A stretch of 48,785 nucleotides of DNA from an uncultured Pelagibacteraceae bacterium (GCA_902634305.1 CACPJJ010000009.1:1-48785), one strand, 5' to 3'; positions 25,567-35,548 are shown, counted from the first letter of the stretch. Numbers and translations are program-made. Notes: generated from the letters alone by a model not told the origin.

Positions 25567-27024
25567 CTACTTAAGTTTCTTTTTTAATATCTCATTAACT
25601 ATTTGAGGATTAGCTTTACCTCCAGAAACTTTCATTGCTTGTCCTACAAAGAAACCAAATAGCTTTTCTTTACCAGATTTATACTCTCTAACTTTATCCT
25701 GATTATCATTTATTACTTTTTCTATAAGTTTTTCTAACTCCTTAGGGTCACTCTGTTGTTTAAGACCTTTTTCTTTGACTATTTCTATAGGATTTTTATC
25801 TCCGTCAGCCATCATTTCAAAAACCGTTTTGGCAATTTTACCTGAAATTGTACCATCTTTTATTAAATTAATTAATTTAGATAGATTTTTGGCGCTTATT
25901 GGACTTTCTGTAATTTCCAAGTTTTTTTCATTTAATAAAGCAAATAACTCACCTGTAATCCAATTAGATGAAAGTTTCACATCAGAATTTTCAATTACTG
26001 CCTCAAAATATTTTGATATATCTTGATCTGATACTAAAATATTTGCTTCATAAGGGCTTAAATTAAATTTTTCGATAAAACGTGATTTTTTTTGGTCTGG
26101 AAGTTCTGGAATTTCTTTTTTAATATTTTCAACATATTCGTCGTTTAATTCTAATGGTAGTAGATCTGGATCTGGAAAATACCTGTAATCGTGCGCATCT
26201 TCTTTTGATCTCATAGACCTTGTTTCGTTTTTTTTTGTATCAAAAAGTCTTGTTTCCTGATCAATTTTTCCTCCCTCTTCTAGTATGTCAACTTGTCTAT
26301 TAGCTTCATGTTCTATGGCCATTTGCATAAACTTTATTGAATTTACATTTTTAATTTCACATCTAGTTCCGTATTTATCTTCACCTTGTTTTCTAACAGA
26401 AACGTTTACATCAGCTCTAAGTGAGCCCTCTTGCATATTTCCATCACAAGTTCCTAAATATCTCATTATTGATCTTAATTTTTTTATATAAACGTTAACT
26501 TCTTCAGGTGATCTTAAATCTGGTTTACTTACAATTTCCATCAAAGCAACTCCTGATCTATTTAAATCAACCAATGTATTTTTTGGATCGATATCATGAA
26601 TACTTTTTCCAGCATCTTGTTCTAAATGTAGTCTTTCTATTCCTATAGTTTTTGATCCAGATACCAAATCAAGGACAACGTTACCTTCGCCGACAATTGG
26701 ATCTTTATATTGTGATATTTGATATCCTTGAGGTAAGTCTGCATAAAAATAATTTTTTCTATCAAAAATGGATTTATTATTAATTTTAGCGTTTAATCCA
26801 ATTCCAGTTTTTATAGCTTGCTTAATACAGAATTCATTAATTACTGGAAGCATCCCAGGAAATGCTGCATCGACTAAACTTACTTGGGTATTGGGCTCGC
26901 TTCCAAATTTAGTAGGTGATGTAGAAAATAATTTGGATTCTGATAATACTTGTGCATGGACTTCAAGACCTATTACTACTTCATATTTTTTTCCATTTCT
27001 TTCAATCAAGTAGTCTTTAGTCAT
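25567..27024 (-). CDS. gatB: Aspartyl/glutamyl-tRNA(Asn/Gln) amidotransferase subunit B
   Basis: GatB phosphorylates the misacylated Glu-tRNA(Gln) or Asp-tRNA(Asn) and guides ammonia from GatA. The 485 residues include the diagnostic [33 protein letters not shown] and [39 protein letters not shown] and the [14 protein letters not shown] motif follow. A C-terminal YqeY-like tail recognises tRNA. It overlaps gatA by eight bases, completing a gatC-gatA-gatB operon. Presence of GatCAB implies the indirect pathway for Gln-tRNA and possibly Asn-tRNA. Confidence 0.97.
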   Translation of the reverse strand: MTKDYLIERNGKKYEVVIGLEVHAQVLSESKLFSTSPTKFGSEPNTQVSLVDAAFPGMLPVINEFCIKQAIKTGIGLNAKINNKSIFDRKNYFYADLPQGYQISQYKDPIVGEGNVVLDLVSGSKTIGIERLHLEQDAGKSIHDIDPKNTLVDLNRSGVALMEIVSKPDLRSPEEVNVYIKKLRSIMRYLGTCDGNMQEGSLRADVNVSVRKQGEDKYGTRCEIKNVNSIKFMQMAIEHEANRQVDILEEGGKIDQETRLFDTKKNETRSMRSKEDAHDYRYFPDPDLLPLELNDEYVENIKKEIPELPDQKKSRFIEKFNLSPYEANILVSDQDISKYFEAVIENSDVKLSSNWITGELFALLNEKNLEITESPISAKNLSKLINLIKDGTISGKIAKTVFEMMADGDKNPIEIVKEKGLKQQSDPKELEKLIEKVINDNQDKVREYKSGKEKLFGFFVGQAMKVSGGKANPQIVNEILKKKLK

Positions 27025-28477
27025 TCATCCACCATTCTTTTAAATTAAATTTAAAATTAATTTTATCCTCCATTGAATAGGCTATATTTAAAATATTTTG
27101 TTCATCAAATGATTTTCCAATAATTTGAAGACCTAATGGATATCCTTTTTTATCTAGTCCTGCGGGAATTGAAATTCCAGGTAAACCTGCAAGATTCACA
27201 GGTACTGTAAATATATCGTTTAGATACATCGAAACTGGGTCATTTGATTTATCCCCAATTTTAAATGCCGAAGAAGGTGTTGAAGGCGTTAATATTGCGT
27301 CAACTTTTTGGAATATATTATTAAAATCATTTTTAATTAATCTTCTAACTTTTTGTGCTTTCAAATAATAAGCGTCATAATAACCAGAAGATAAAACATA
27401 TGTACCAATCATAATTCTTCTTTTTACTTCATCACCAAATCCTGCAGATCTAGTTTTTTCGTACATATCGATTAAATTATTACCTTCAGTTCTAAAACCA
27501 TATTTAACACCATCGTACCTTGCAAGATTAGATGATGCTTCAGCTGGTGCAACTATATAATAGGTTGGTAATGCAAATTTTGTATGTGGAAGTGATACAT
27601 CTATGATTTCAGCACCACAATCTTTTAAATAGTTTTTTCCATCTTCCCATAATTTTTCAATTTCTTCAGACATTCCATCGACTCTATATTCTTTTGGGAT
27701 TCCAATTTTTTTACCTTTAATATCTTTTGATAAATCTTTTGAATACATTGGTCTCTTAAAATCTACAGAAGTTGAGTCTTTATTATCAAAAGAACTCATT
27801 ACCTCTAGCAAGAGTGCAGCATCATTAACATTTCTTGTCATAGGGCCTGCTTGATCTAGAGATGAGGCAAATGCAACAATTCCATATCTTGAGCAACTGC
27901 CATAAGTAGGTTTTAAACCAACCGTTCCTGTGAATGAGGCTGGTTGCCTTATAGATCCACCTGTATCAGTTCCTATAGTTGCTGGTGTTAATTTTGCAGC
28001 TAAAGCTGATGCAGATCCACCAGATGAACCACCTGGTACCAAATCTTTATCAATAGGACTAATGACATTACCAAAATAACTTGTTTCATTAGATGAACCC
28101 ATTGCAAATTCATCACAATTTAATTTTCCTAAAAGTATTGCACCATCGTTCCATAAATTTTGAGTGACAGTTGACTCATAGGTTGGAATAAAATTATTCA
28201 AAATTTTACTACTTGCTGTAGTTTTAACATTTCTTGTACAAAATAAATCTTTAATTGCAATTGGTATACCGGGTAACTTTTTATTGAAATCAGGCTTTGA
28301 ATCAAATTCTTTAGCTTTTTTTAATGCGGCCTCAAAAGTTTCTTCAATATATGTGTTTAAATTTTTAGATTTTTTTGATCTCTCAACATATTCTGATGTT
28401 ACATCATGAGATGAAAGCTTTTTATTTTTTACATTAGAAACTAATTCGGATAAACTAAGGTCAGTTATATTTGACAT
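27017..28477 (-). CDS. gatA: Aspartyl/glutamyl-tRNA(Asn/Gln) amidotransferase subunit A
   Basis: GatA is the amidase subunit that releases ammonia from glutamine. The 486 residues carry the Ser-cisSer-Lys triad of the amidase-signature family: the Lys in [13 protein letters not shown], and two serines in the block [15 protein letters not shown] followed by [16 protein letters not shown]. The C-terminal [15 protein letters not shown] is also typical. The start overlaps the gatC stop by one base (TAATG), and the stop overlaps gatB. Confidence 0.97.
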   Translation of the reverse strand: MSNITDLSLSELVSNVKNKKLSSHDVTSEYVERSKKSKNLNTYIEETFEAALKKAKEFDSKPDFNKKLPGIPIAIKDLFCTRNVKTTASSKILNNFIPTYESTVTQNLWNDGAILLGKLNCDEFAMGSSNETSYFGNVISPIDKDLVPGGSSGGSASALAAKLTPATIGTDTGGSIRQPASFTGTVGLKPTYGSCSRYGIVAFASSLDQAGPMTRNVNDAALLLEVMSSFDNKDSTSVDFKRPMYSKDLSKDIKGKKIGIPKEYRVDGMSEEIEKLWEDGKNYLKDCGAEIIDVSLPHTKFALPTYYIVAPAEASSNLARYDGVKYGFRTEGNNLIDMYEKTRSAGFGDEVKRRIMIGTYVLSSGYYDAYYLKAQKVRRLIKNDFNNIFQKVDAILTPSTPSSAFKIGDKSNDPVSMYLNDIFTVPVNLAGLPGISIPAGLDKKGYPLGLQIIGKSFDEQNILNIAYSMEDKINFKFNLKEWWMND

Positions 28478-28764
28478 TATTCAACTACTTTCGGAACAAC
28501 AAAAAAATCTTTGTTCTCATCTGGAGAATTTTTAAGAATTTCTTCTCTAATATTTTTAGATTTAATCTCGTCTTTTCTAAGTCTTAATTTTGTTTCAGCT
28601 ATAGAGCTTAGTGGTTCAATGTTTTCAGTTTTTAACTCATTAAGTTGTTCAATCCATTTAAATATTGAATTTAAATCAGTCTCTAATTTCTTAGCTTTTT
28701 GTTCATCTAAGGAAATTCTTGATAATTTAGATATATGTTTAACTGTTTTAAGATCTATGCTCAT
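28477..28764 (-). CDS. gatC: Aspartyl/glutamyl-tRNA(Asn/Gln) amidotransferase subunit C
   Basis: GatC is the small wrapping subunit that stabilises GatA-GatB. The 95-residue sequence has the family pattern [21 protein letters not shown], then [22 protein letters not shown] and a C-terminal [12 protein letters not shown]. It is the first gene of the gatCAB operon and is divergent from ruvX across a 49-base gap, where the operon promoter must lie. No clear -35/-10 pair is visible there. Confidence 0.95.
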   Translation of the reverse strand: MSIDLKTVKHISKLSRISLDEQKAKKLETDLNSIFKWIEQLNELKTENIEPLSSIAETKLRLRKDEIKSKNIREEILKNSPDENKDFFVVPKVVE

Positions 28765-28813
28765 GTGATATTTAAATTAAGGGCAAATTATCATTTAATA
28801 TGAAAATTACAAT

Positions 28814-29269
28814 ATGATGGACATTAACGATATAAAGAACCATATAAATAACAAATCTAGACTAATTGGAGTTGATATGGGTTCCAAAAGAGTTGGTTTG
28901 TCAATTTCTGATGAAAATAGAAAAATTGCTACTCCTTTAAAAACAGTAAATTACGAAAATATTCAAATCTTAGCAGATGAATTAAAAAAAATAGCTAATG
29001 AAAATAACGTTCATGCTATCATATTTGGAAATCCTAAAAATATGGATGGCTCAGAGGGTAGCTCATCTCAATCTGTAAAAGATAAAGTAAAGTTAATATC
29101 TGAAAAAATCCAAATACCAATATTTTTGTGGGACGAGAGGTTTTCCACGGTTGGTGCATTCAACTTATCGAGTGAACTAGATGTAAATGTTACAAAAAGA
29201 GTAAAAAATATAGATAAAAATGCTGCTGCTTTTATACTACAAGGTGTTTTAGATTTTTTAAATAATTAA
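28814..29269 (+). CDS. ruvX: Putative pre-16S rRNA nuclease / Holliday junction resolvase-like YqgF
   Basis: The YqgF/RuvX family has an RNase H fold and is implicated in 16S rRNA 5'-end maturation. The 151-residue protein has [19 protein letters not shown] with the first acidic residue, then [30 protein letters not shown] carries the second acidic site, and [16 protein letters not shown] closes the protein. Two adjacent ATGs (28814 and 28817) could both start it. It is the first gene of a plus-strand run, 41 bases before pyrB. Confidence 0.93.
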   Translation: MMDINDIKNHINNKSRLIGVDMGSKRVGLSISDENRKIATPLKTVNYENIQILADELKKIANENNVHAIIFGNPKNMDGSEGSSSQSVKDKVKLISEKIQIPIFLWDERFSTVGAFNLSSELDVNVTKRVKNIDKNAAAFILQGVLDFLNN

Positions 29270-29284
29270 GCTTGCATTATTCAT

Positions 29285-29302
29285 ACTCTATAGCTATAGA
29301 GT
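29285..29302. promoter_or_regulatory. Perfect 18-bp palindrome in the pyrB leader
   Basis: ACTCTATAGCTATAGAGT equals its own reverse complement and lies eight bases before the pyrB ATG, just after the ruvX stop. It could be an operator, or in RNA a 7-bp stem with a 4-base loop (AGCT) close to the ribosome-binding region. No U-run follows immediately, so it does not look like an intrinsic terminator. My rough estimate is that about one such palindrome would arise by chance in a window this long and A+T-rich. Its intergenic position is what makes it notable. Confidence 0.4.
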
Positions 29303-29310
29303 TGGTTTTA

Positions 29311-30249
29311 ATGGCAAATGTAAAAAAAGCTATTAAAATCTCACAAAAACATCTATTAGGAATCCAAGATCTATCAATTTCTGATGTAAATTTTATTTTA
29401 ACAGAGGCAAAACAATTTATTGATTTAAATAAAAGTAAAAACAAAAAATTAGATGTTTTAAGAGGAAAAACTCAAATTAATTTGTTTTTTGAGCCTTCAA
29501 CACGTACACAAAGTTCATTTGAATTAGCCGGCAAAAGATTGGGAGCAGATGTTATGTCAATGAACTTAAATAATTCTGCAATCAAAAAAGGTGAAACATT
29601 AATAGACACAGCGATGACTCTTAATGCAATGCATCCTGATATAATAGTGGTCAGACATCAAGATTCTGGTGCATCAAATTTATTATCCCAGAAGGTTAAT
29701 TGTGCTGTTCTTAACGCTGGAGATGGAAGAAGGGAACACCCAACTCAAGCATTATTAGATGCATTAACTATTATAGATAGAAAAGAAAAGATTGAAGGAT
29801 TAAAAATTGCAATATGTGGAGATATAGTACATTCAAGAGTGGCAAGATCAAACATTTATCTGCTAAATATGCTAGGAGCAGAAGTTAATATTGTCGCTCC
29901 TTCAAACTTAATGCCAAAAGAAATTGACAAGCTTGGGGTTAACAGTTTTTCTGATATGAAAAAGGGATTAAAAGATTGTGATATAGTCATGATGCTTAGA
30001 CTTCAAAATGAAAGAATGACTAGTTCCTTTCTTTCATCTAACAGAGAGTATTATGAATACTATGGTTTAACACCAGATAAATTAGAATTTGCTAAAGATG
30101 ATGCATTAATAATGCATCCTGGTCCAATGAACAGAGGTATAGAAATTGATACAAATTTAGCTGATGACATAAACAAAAGTGTAATAAAGGAACAAGTTGA
30201 ACTTGGCGTTGCTGTAAGAATGGCATGTCTTAAAATATTTTGTGAATGA
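29311..30249 (+). CDS. pyrB: Aspartate carbamoyltransferase catalytic subunit
   Basis: PyrB condenses carbamoyl phosphate with aspartate, the committed pyrimidine step. I start it at ATG 29311 ([20 protein letters not shown], 312 residues). An upstream in-frame TTG at 29272 would translate the palindromic leader and adds 13 residues without family support. Motifs: [20 protein letters not shown] (carbamoyl phosphate site), [27 protein letters not shown] and [15 protein letters not shown]. It overlaps the downstream PyrC-like gene in an ATGA. No pyrI regulatory chain is present, in line with the PyrB-PyrC' type. Confidence 0.96.
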   Translation: MANVKKAIKISQKHLLGIQDLSISDVNFILTEAKQFIDLNKSKNKKLDVLRGKTQINLFFEPSTRTQSSFELAGKRLGADVMSMNLNNSAIKKGETLIDTAMTLNAMHPDIIVVRHQDSGASNLLSQKVNCAVLNAGDGRREHPTQALLDALTIIDRKEKIEGLKIAICGDIVHSRVARSNIYLLNMLGAEVNIVAPSNLMPKEIDKLGVNSFSDMKKGLKDCDIVMMLRLQNERMTSSFLSSNREYYEYYGLTPDKLEFAKDDALIMHPGPMNRGIEIDTNLADDINKSVIKEQVELGVAVRMACLKIFCE

Positions 30250-31535
30250 TGAAAAAAAAATACTTTTTAAATGCAAATATAATTGATCCTCAAAACTCTA
30301 TCGATGAAGTTGGTGGTTTGATAATTGGTGAAAATGGATTAATCGAAGCCGTAGGTAAAAAAGTAAATACAAACAATATACCCTCTAGAGAAAAATATAT
30401 TGATTTAAAAGGGAAGCATATAATTCCTGGAATAGTTGATATGAGAGTTTTTGTTGGTGAGCCTGGTTTTGAATATAAAGAAAATTTTAGAACATTAAGT
30501 GAAGCTTCATTGTCAGGAGGGGTAACATCTGTTGTCACAATGCCAAACACAGATCCTATTATTGATAATGTTTCAATAGTTGATTTTTTAAAAAGAAGAG
30601 GAAGAGATAAGGCTAAAATTAATATTTATCCAACAGCATCTTTAACAAAAAACCTTGAAGGTACTAATATGACTGAGTTTGGCCTTCTTCAAGCTAAAGG
30701 TATTGTCGCATTCACCGACGGTTATAAAACAATTCAAAACACAAGGTTAATGTCAAGGATAATGAGATCAGCATATGATTTAAATTGCTTAGTTATGCAG
30801 CACGTTGAAGATAAAGAATTAGCAAAAGATGGAATGGTAAATGATGGGATTATTTCAACAAAACTAGGTCTTCAAGGTATTTCCGATTTAGCAGAAAAAA
30901 TTATTATTGAGAGAGATTTAACTTTGCTAGAAGATTTTAATTGTAGATATCATATATCTCAAATTTCATCGCTAAAATCTCTGGATGTAATTAAAAGAAG
31001 AAAGGAAAATATAGAATTCACATGTGGTGTTTCAATAAATAATTTGTCATTAAATGAAAATGACATTGGTGATTTTAGAACATTTTTAAAATTATCACCT
31101 CCATTAAGAACTGAAGACGATAGATTAGCCTTAATTAAAGGAGTTAATAATGATTTAATTGACGTAATAGTTTCTGACCATAAACCTGAGGATGAAGAGC
31201 AAAAAAGACTAACATTTTCACAAGCTGCAACGGGTGCATCTGGAATTGAAACTCTGCTGCCTTTAGCACTAGAGCTATATCATAATGAATCATTAAAACT
31301 AAATAAAATAATTAAAGCTTTAACATGTAATCCAGCTAAAATTTTAAAAATAAATAAAGGAAATTTAAGTATTGGTAATGATGCAGATTTTTGCATACTT
31401 GATATAAATAAACCTTGGGTAGTTAAAAAAGAAAATTTAATATCAAAGTCTAAGAATACTTCTATTGAAGGAAGAAAATTACAAGGAAAAGTAACAAATA
31501 CTTTTATAAAAGGAGAAGAATTATTTAAAAATTAA
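30246..31535 (+). CDS. pyrC': Dihydroorotase-like protein lacking metal ligands (PyrC' type)
   Basis: The 429-residue protein is a class I dihydroorotase homologue by architecture ([57 protein letters not shown]). Its metal site is broken. The DxHxH motif reads Asp65-Met-Arg67-Val-Phe69, the downstream histidine region reads YHISQISSL instead of an HxxH-type motif, and DHAPH reads SDHKPE. Such inactive homologues form stable non-catalytic complexes with PyrB in pseudomonads and are frequent in alphaproteobacteria. A separate active dihydroorotase is therefore expected elsewhere. It overlaps pyrB by four bases. Confidence 0.93.
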   Translation: MMKKKYFLNANIIDPQNSIDEVGGLIIGENGLIEAVGKKVNTNNIPSREKYIDLKGKHIIPGIVDMRVFVGEPGFEYKENFRTLSEASLSGGVTSVVTMPNTDPIIDNVSIVDFLKRRGRDKAKINIYPTASLTKNLEGTNMTEFGLLQAKGIVAFTDGYKTIQNTRLMSRIMRSAYDLNCLVMQHVEDKELAKDGMVNDGIISTKLGLQGISDLAEKIIIERDLTLLEDFNCRYHISQISSLKSLDVIKRRKENIEFTCGVSINNLSLNENDIGDFRTFLKLSPPLRTEDDRLALIKGVNNDLIDVIVSDHKPEDEEQKRLTFSQAATGASGIETLLPLALELYHNESLKLNKIIKALTCNPAKILKINKGNLSIGNDADFCILDINKPWVVKKENLISKSKNTSIEGRKLQGKVTNTFIKGEELFKN

Positions 31536-31537
31536 TT

Positions 31538-32116
31538 ATGGAGTTATTTTTAATTATTTCAGTTTCATATCTATTTGGATCTATACCTTTTGGTCTTATA
31601 TTAACAAATATTTTTTTAAAAAAAGATATTAGGAAAGTTGGATCAGGAAATATAGGAGCAACTAATGTTTTAAGAACTGGAAATAAAACAATAGGATATT
31701 TAACTTTAATATTGGATATTTTAAAAGCTGTAGCCCCAGTATTATATATTAAGATTAATTTTCCAGAATTAATTTACATTTCATCACTATCAGTATTTAT
31801 TGGACATGTATTTCCTGTTTGGTTAAAATTTAAAGGAGGAAAAGGTGTAGCTACATATGTGGGTATATTATTTTCAATAAATTATATTTTAGTATTAGTT
31901 TTTATTTTCTCATGGTTAGTAATTTTTTTTATTTCAAAATATTCTTCACTTGGATCAATATTATCAAGTTTAATAATTCCAATTTTTATTTATTTTAATT
32001 CAGCTTATGAAAATGAATATTTTTTTATAATAATGTTTGTTCTAATTTTATTTACTCATAGAGAAAATGTTAAACGACTTGTAAATAAAGAAGAATCTGA
32101 GACTAAAATTTATTAA
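31538..32116 (+). CDS. plsY: Acyl-phosphate:glycerol-3-phosphate acyltransferase
   Basis: PlsY makes lysophosphatidic acid from acyl phosphate and glycerol 3-phosphate at the inner membrane. The 192-residue protein has about five membrane segments and the three conserved loops: SYLFGSIPFGLILT, the KVGSGNIGATNVLRTGN loop and HVFPVWLKFKGGKGVATYVG. It lies two bases downstream of the PyrC-like gene and 39 bases upstream of topA. In many alphaproteobacteria dprA lies between plsY and topA; it is not present here. Confidence 0.95.
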   Translation: MELFLIISVSYLFGSIPFGLILTNIFLKKDIRKVGSGNIGATNVLRTGNKTIGYLTLILDILKAVAPVLYIKINFPELIYISSLSVFIGHVFPVWLKFKGGKGVATYVGILFSINYILVLVFIFSWLVIFFISKYSSLGSILSSLIIPIFIYFNSAYENEYFFIIMFVLILFTHRENVKRLVNKEESETKIY

Positions 32117-32155
32117 TTTGACTATTGATCTATTTTTTGTGTAGTTTCACTAATT

Positions 32156-34711
32156 ATGAATCTTGTCATAGTTGAAAGTCCAGCTAAAGCTAAAACAATT
32201 AACAAATATTTAGGTGATAATTATACAGTTTTAGCAAGTTATGGTCATATAAGAGATCTTCCCTCTAAAAATGGTTCTGTAGATCCAGAAGATAAATTTA
32301 AAATGATATGGGAAGTTGACAGTTTTTCAAAAAAATATTTAAAAGAAATTACTGATGCTGCAAAAAAATCAGAAAAAATTATTCTTGCAACAGATCCTGA
32401 TCGTGAAGGTGAAGCTATCGCTTGGCATGTTAGAGAGTATTTAGATGAAAAGAAACTTTTAAAAGATAAAAAAATTGAAAGGGTTATTTTTAACGAAATA
32501 ACAAAAAAAGCAGTAACTAATGGAATTGATAATCCAAGAAATATTGAGAATAATTTAGTTGATGCCTATATGGCAAGAAGAGCTTTAGATTATTTAGTTG
32601 GATTTAACATCTCCCCTATTCTATGGACAAAATTACCAGGTTCAAAATCTGCAGGTAGAGTTCAGTCTGTTGCGTTGAGATTGCTTACTGAAAGAGAGCA
32701 TGAAATAGAACAATTTAAACCTGTAGAATTTTGGTCTTTAAATGTAAATTTCAAAAACGTAAAAGGTGATATTTTAAATTCAAATATTGTATTATTAAAT
32801 AATTCAAAAATAGAAAAATTCTCTTTTAAAAATAAAGAAGAGATAAATAACGCTATAGATTTAATTAAAAAATCAAAATACAAGATTTCAGATATTAGTT
32901 CTAAAATATATACAAGAAATCCTCTTGGTCCATTCACTACATCTACACTTCAGCAATCTTCTTCAAGTAAATTAGGTTTTGGAGCTTCTAGAACTATGCA
33001 AATTGCTCAAAGATTATATCAAGGAATAGATATTGAGGGTGATACAGTTGGATTGATCACTTACATGAGAACTGATGGTACAAACATATCAAAAGATGCT
33101 GTTAGTGACTTTAGGAGTTTTATAAAAAATTCTTACGGCGATAATTATTTGCCAAAAGAATCTAATAATTACTCAGGCAAAAAAGCTAAGAATGCACAAG
33201 AAGCTCATGAAGCTATAAGGCCTACAGATATAAGTAGAACTCCAGAGTTAATAAAAAAATTCTTAAGTACAGATCAAAATAAACTATATAATTTAATTTG
33301 GTCAAGAGCTTTATCATCACAAATGGAAGCAGCAAAATTTGATAGAAAAACAATTACAATAAATTCTGATAACGGTTTAAACCAGTTTAAATGTTCAGGA
33401 TCAACAATTAAATTTGATGGTTTTTTAAAACTTTCAAGAATTGATGAAAATGAAGATGAAAAAATTCTTCCAGATGTAAATAAAGAAGAGGTTTTAGTTG
33501 ATGATTTTATTGATGAACAACACTACACGCAACCACCTCCTCGATATTCTGAGGCAAGTTTGGTAAAAAAACTTGAAGAATTAGGAATAGGAAGGCCCTC
33601 TACATATGCAAGTATTATTTCAGTAATATCCAATAGAGGATATGCCGATGTAATTAATAAGCGTTTTTTTCCAACAGATAGAGGAAAATTATTATCTGCA
33701 TTTTTAGAAAAGTTATTCTCCAAATATGTCGACTATGGATTTACAGCTGGTTTAGAAGATCAGCTTGATGATATTACGACTGGTAAAGAAGAATGGATAA
33801 AAGTTCTTGATAATTTTTGGAAAGACTTCAATTCAAATATATCAAACGTTAAGGAAAAAAGAACTCGAGAAGTATTAGATTTACTTAATGAAAGTCTTGG
33901 AGAACTAATTTTCGAAGTTGATGAAAGTGGAAAAATTAATAGAAGTTGCAAGTTATGTAACAATGGTGAATTAAGTTTGAAAAATAGTTTTAGAGGAGGA
34001 GCATTTATAGGTTGTTCAAATTATCCAGAATGCAAATTTACCAGACCTTTATCTAAGTCTAAAGCTAATGATCAATACGCATTAGCAGAGCCTAAATTAA
34101 TTGGACAAAATGATAATGGTAAAGACATTTATTTAAAAAATGGAAGATTTGGTCCCTATCTTCAATATGAAATGATTAATGAAGAAGTGCCAACTAAAAA
34201 GAAAAAAAAGAAAAAAGAAAACAATAATTTAAAGAATGTATCTATACCCAAAGGAATAAATATAGATCAAATTGATTTGGAAAAATCTAAATATTTATGT
34301 TCGCTTCCAAAAGTTTTAGGGCAGCACCCTGAAAATGGAAAAGATATAACAGTAAATTCAGGTAGATTTGGCCCATATCTTAAATGTGATAATAAATCAG
34401 CAAGACTAGAAAATACTGATGAACTTTTTACAATAGGTCTTAATAGAGCAATTACATTAATAGCAGAAGCAAAACCTGGGAGAATATCTTCATCACTAAT
34501 AAAAGATTTAGGAGAGCATCCAGAAGATAAAAAACCAGTTCGAATCATGAAAGGTCAATATGGTCCATACATTAAATACAAATCATTAAATGCGACAATA
34601 CCAGAAGAAAAAGACCCTATAGAATTAACTATGGAAGATGCATTAATTTTAATTGAGAAAAGAAAAGAATACGATAGAAGTAAAAAAAGTAAAAAAAAAG
34701 GTAAAAAATGA
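32156..34711 (+). CDS. topA: DNA topoisomerase I
   Basis: TopA relaxes negative supercoils. The 851 residues contain an N-terminal Toprim domain (LVIVESPAKAKTINKYLG, ATDPDREGEAIAWHV). The cleavage domain follows with active-site Tyr303 in GLITYMRTDGTNIS, and then the PPPRYSEASLVKKLEELGIG region. The C-terminal zinc ribbon near residues 598-635 has CKLCNNG and GCSNYPECKFTRP. Topoisomerase C-terminal repeats (GRFGPYLQY, SGRFGPYLK, KGQYGPYIKY) and a lysine-rich tail complete it. The final TGA overlaps the ATG of a small lipoprotein gene. Confidence 0.97.
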   Translation: MNLVIVESPAKAKTINKYLGDNYTVLASYGHIRDLPSKNGSVDPEDKFKMIWEVDSFSKKYLKEITDAAKKSEKIILATDPDREGEAIAWHVREYLDEKKLLKDKKIERVIFNEITKKAVTNGIDNPRNIENNLVDAYMARRALDYLVGFNISPILWTKLPGSKSAGRVQSVALRLLTEREHEIEQFKPVEFWSLNVNFKNVKGDILNSNIVLLNNSKIEKFSFKNKEEINNAIDLIKKSKYKISDISSKIYTRNPLGPFTTSTLQQSSSSKLGFGASRTMQIAQRLYQGIDIEGDTVGLITYMRTDGTNISKDAVSDFRSFIKNSYGDNYLPKESNNYSGKKAKNAQEAHEAIRPTDISRTPELIKKFLSTDQNKLYNLIWSRALSSQMEAAKFDRKTITINSDNGLNQFKCSGSTIKFDGFLKLSRIDENEDEKILPDVNKEEVLVDDFIDEQHYTQPPPRYSEASLVKKLEELGIGRPSTYASIISVISNRGYADVINKRFFPTDRGKLLSAFLEKLFSKYVDYGFTAGLEDQLDDITTGKEEWIKVLDNFWKDFNSNISNVKEKRTREVLDLLNESLGELIFEVDESGKINRSCKLCNNGELSLKNSFRGGAFIGCSNYPECKFTRPLSKSKANDQYALAEPKLIGQNDNGKDIYLKNGRFGPYLQYEMINEEVPTKKKKKKKENNNLKNVSIPKGINIDQIDLEKSKYLCSLPKVLGQHPENGKDITVNSGRFGPYLKCDNKSARLENTDELFTIGLNRAITLIAEAKPGRISSSLIKDLGEHPEDKKPVRIMKGQYGPYIKYKSLNATIPEEKDPIELTMEDALILIEKRKEYDRSKKSKKKGKK

Positions 34712-34872
34712 TAAAAAAAATATTGATTGCGGTTATATTTATAACATTAACTTCTTGCACAACTGTAAAAGATAAAACTAGTGGTATCAAAGAAATGGGA
34801 AATATAGGCAAAGAATGTCCTCCTAAAGATGAAAGAACTTTTAAGCATATTTTTTGTAAGGAACCAAAATAA
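34708..34872 (+). CDS. Tiny putative lipoprotein, 54 residues, function unknown
   Basis: The gene starts in an ATGA overlap with the topA stop. The protein begins with a Lys-rich n-region and a hydrophobic stretch (KKILIAVIFITL), then a lipobox L14-T-S-C17. It is therefore predicted to be a lipid-anchored envelope protein with a mature part of only 38 residues. The mature part has two more cysteines, Cys37 and Cys50, in ECPPKDERTFKHIFCKEP, which could form a disulfide in the periplasm. I recognise no function. The clean lipobox, coupling to topA and codon continuity make it a credible gene despite its size. Confidence 0.7.
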   Translation: MIKKILIAVIFITLTSCTTVKDKTSGIKEMGNIGKECPPKDERTFKHIFCKEPK

Positions 34873-34877
34873 AAATA

Positions 34878-35096
34878 ATGAAAAGAATTTTATATTCTAT
34901 ATTTTTATTAATTCTATCAACAAGCTATTCACAGTCATCAGAGAGTTGTAAGGTATATAAAAAACTTTCAAAAGATTATTTGAAATGCATAGCTGGAAAA
35001 TTAAAAGATAAATCATCTGAAGTTGAATTAGACACAGCTAATATAAAAGAAAAAAAAACTATAAGTGATTGGTTTAAAAAAAAAAATGAGTTTTGA
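34878..35096 (+). CDS. Small putative secreted protein, 72 residues, function unknown
   Basis: The protein has a signal peptide (MKRILYSIFLLILSTSYS, likely cleavage near residues 18-20), followed by SESCKVYKKLSKDYLKCIAGKL, whose two cysteines could pair. A charged tail ends in DWFKKKNEF. It starts five bases after the small lipoprotein gene. Its end overlaps the RidA-family start by 11 bases across an 11-adenine run. I recognise no family. Both short exported proteins carry a Cys pair and may work together in the envelope, but this is only inferred from position. Confidence 0.65.
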   Translation: MKRILYSIFLLILSTSYSQSSESCKVYKKLSKDYLKCIAGKLKDKSSEVELDTANIKEKKTISDWFKKKNEF

Positions 35097-35547
35097 AGAA
35101 AATATAAAAAAAGAAAAACTCAACTTACCAAATGCTGCAGCACCTGTTGGTTCTTATGTAGCAACAAAGGTGATTGGAAAATTTTTATATATATCGGGAC
35201 AAATATCAATTGATGAAAATGGAAACCTAATAAAAGGTAAGCTTGGAAAAGAGTTGAAAACCGAAGATGGATATAATGCTGCAATAAGATGTGCTCTAAG
35301 TATAATTGCACAAGCCAAAAAATCTTGCAACAATGATTTATCAAAAATTAAATCATGTATTAAATTAACAGGATTTGTAAATTCGACTGATGATTATATA
35401 GAGCAACCTAAAGTCATTAATGGTGCATCAGATACAATAGTGAAAGTTTTTGGTGAAAAAGGTATGCATACTAGAGCCGCAGTTAGTTCAAATAGTTTAC
35501 CACTTGGTGTCGCCGTTGAAGTAGATGCAATTTTCGAACTGAATTAA
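35086..35547 (+). CDS. RidA-family (YjgF/YER057c/UK114-like) protein
   Basis: RidA proteins hydrolyse reactive enamine/imine intermediates released by PLP enzymes, though several subfamilies have other or unknown roles. I start at ATG 35086 (MSFEENIKKEKLNLP, 153 residues); a further upstream ATG at 35065 would only read through the poly-A run. Family features are FLYISGQISIDENGNLIKGK, AIRCALSIIAQAKK, SCIKLTGFVNSTDDY and PLGVAVEVDAIFELN at the end. The longer form (about 150 residues, with an N-terminal helix) fits the YjgF-like endoribonuclease-type subgroup rather than classical 128-residue RidA. It ends one base from the convergent ugd gene. Confidence 0.9.
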   Translation: MSFEENIKKEKLNLPNAAAPVGSYVATKVIGKFLYISGQISIDENGNLIKGKLGKELKTEDGYNAAIRCALSIIAQAKKSCNNDLSKIKSCIKLTGFVNSTDDYIEQPKVINGASDTIVKVFGEKGMHTRAAVSSNSLPLGVAVEVDAIFELN

Positions 35548-35548
35548 T

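Noticed and set aside
29272-29310. Upstream TTG start that would lengthen PyrB by 13 residues
   Set aside because: The added residues have no family match and would be encoded by the palindromic leader; ATG 29311 gives the normal length.
32662-34548. Several minus-strand open frames inside topA
   Set aside because: They are antisense shadows of a strongly conserved topoisomerase and show no motifs.
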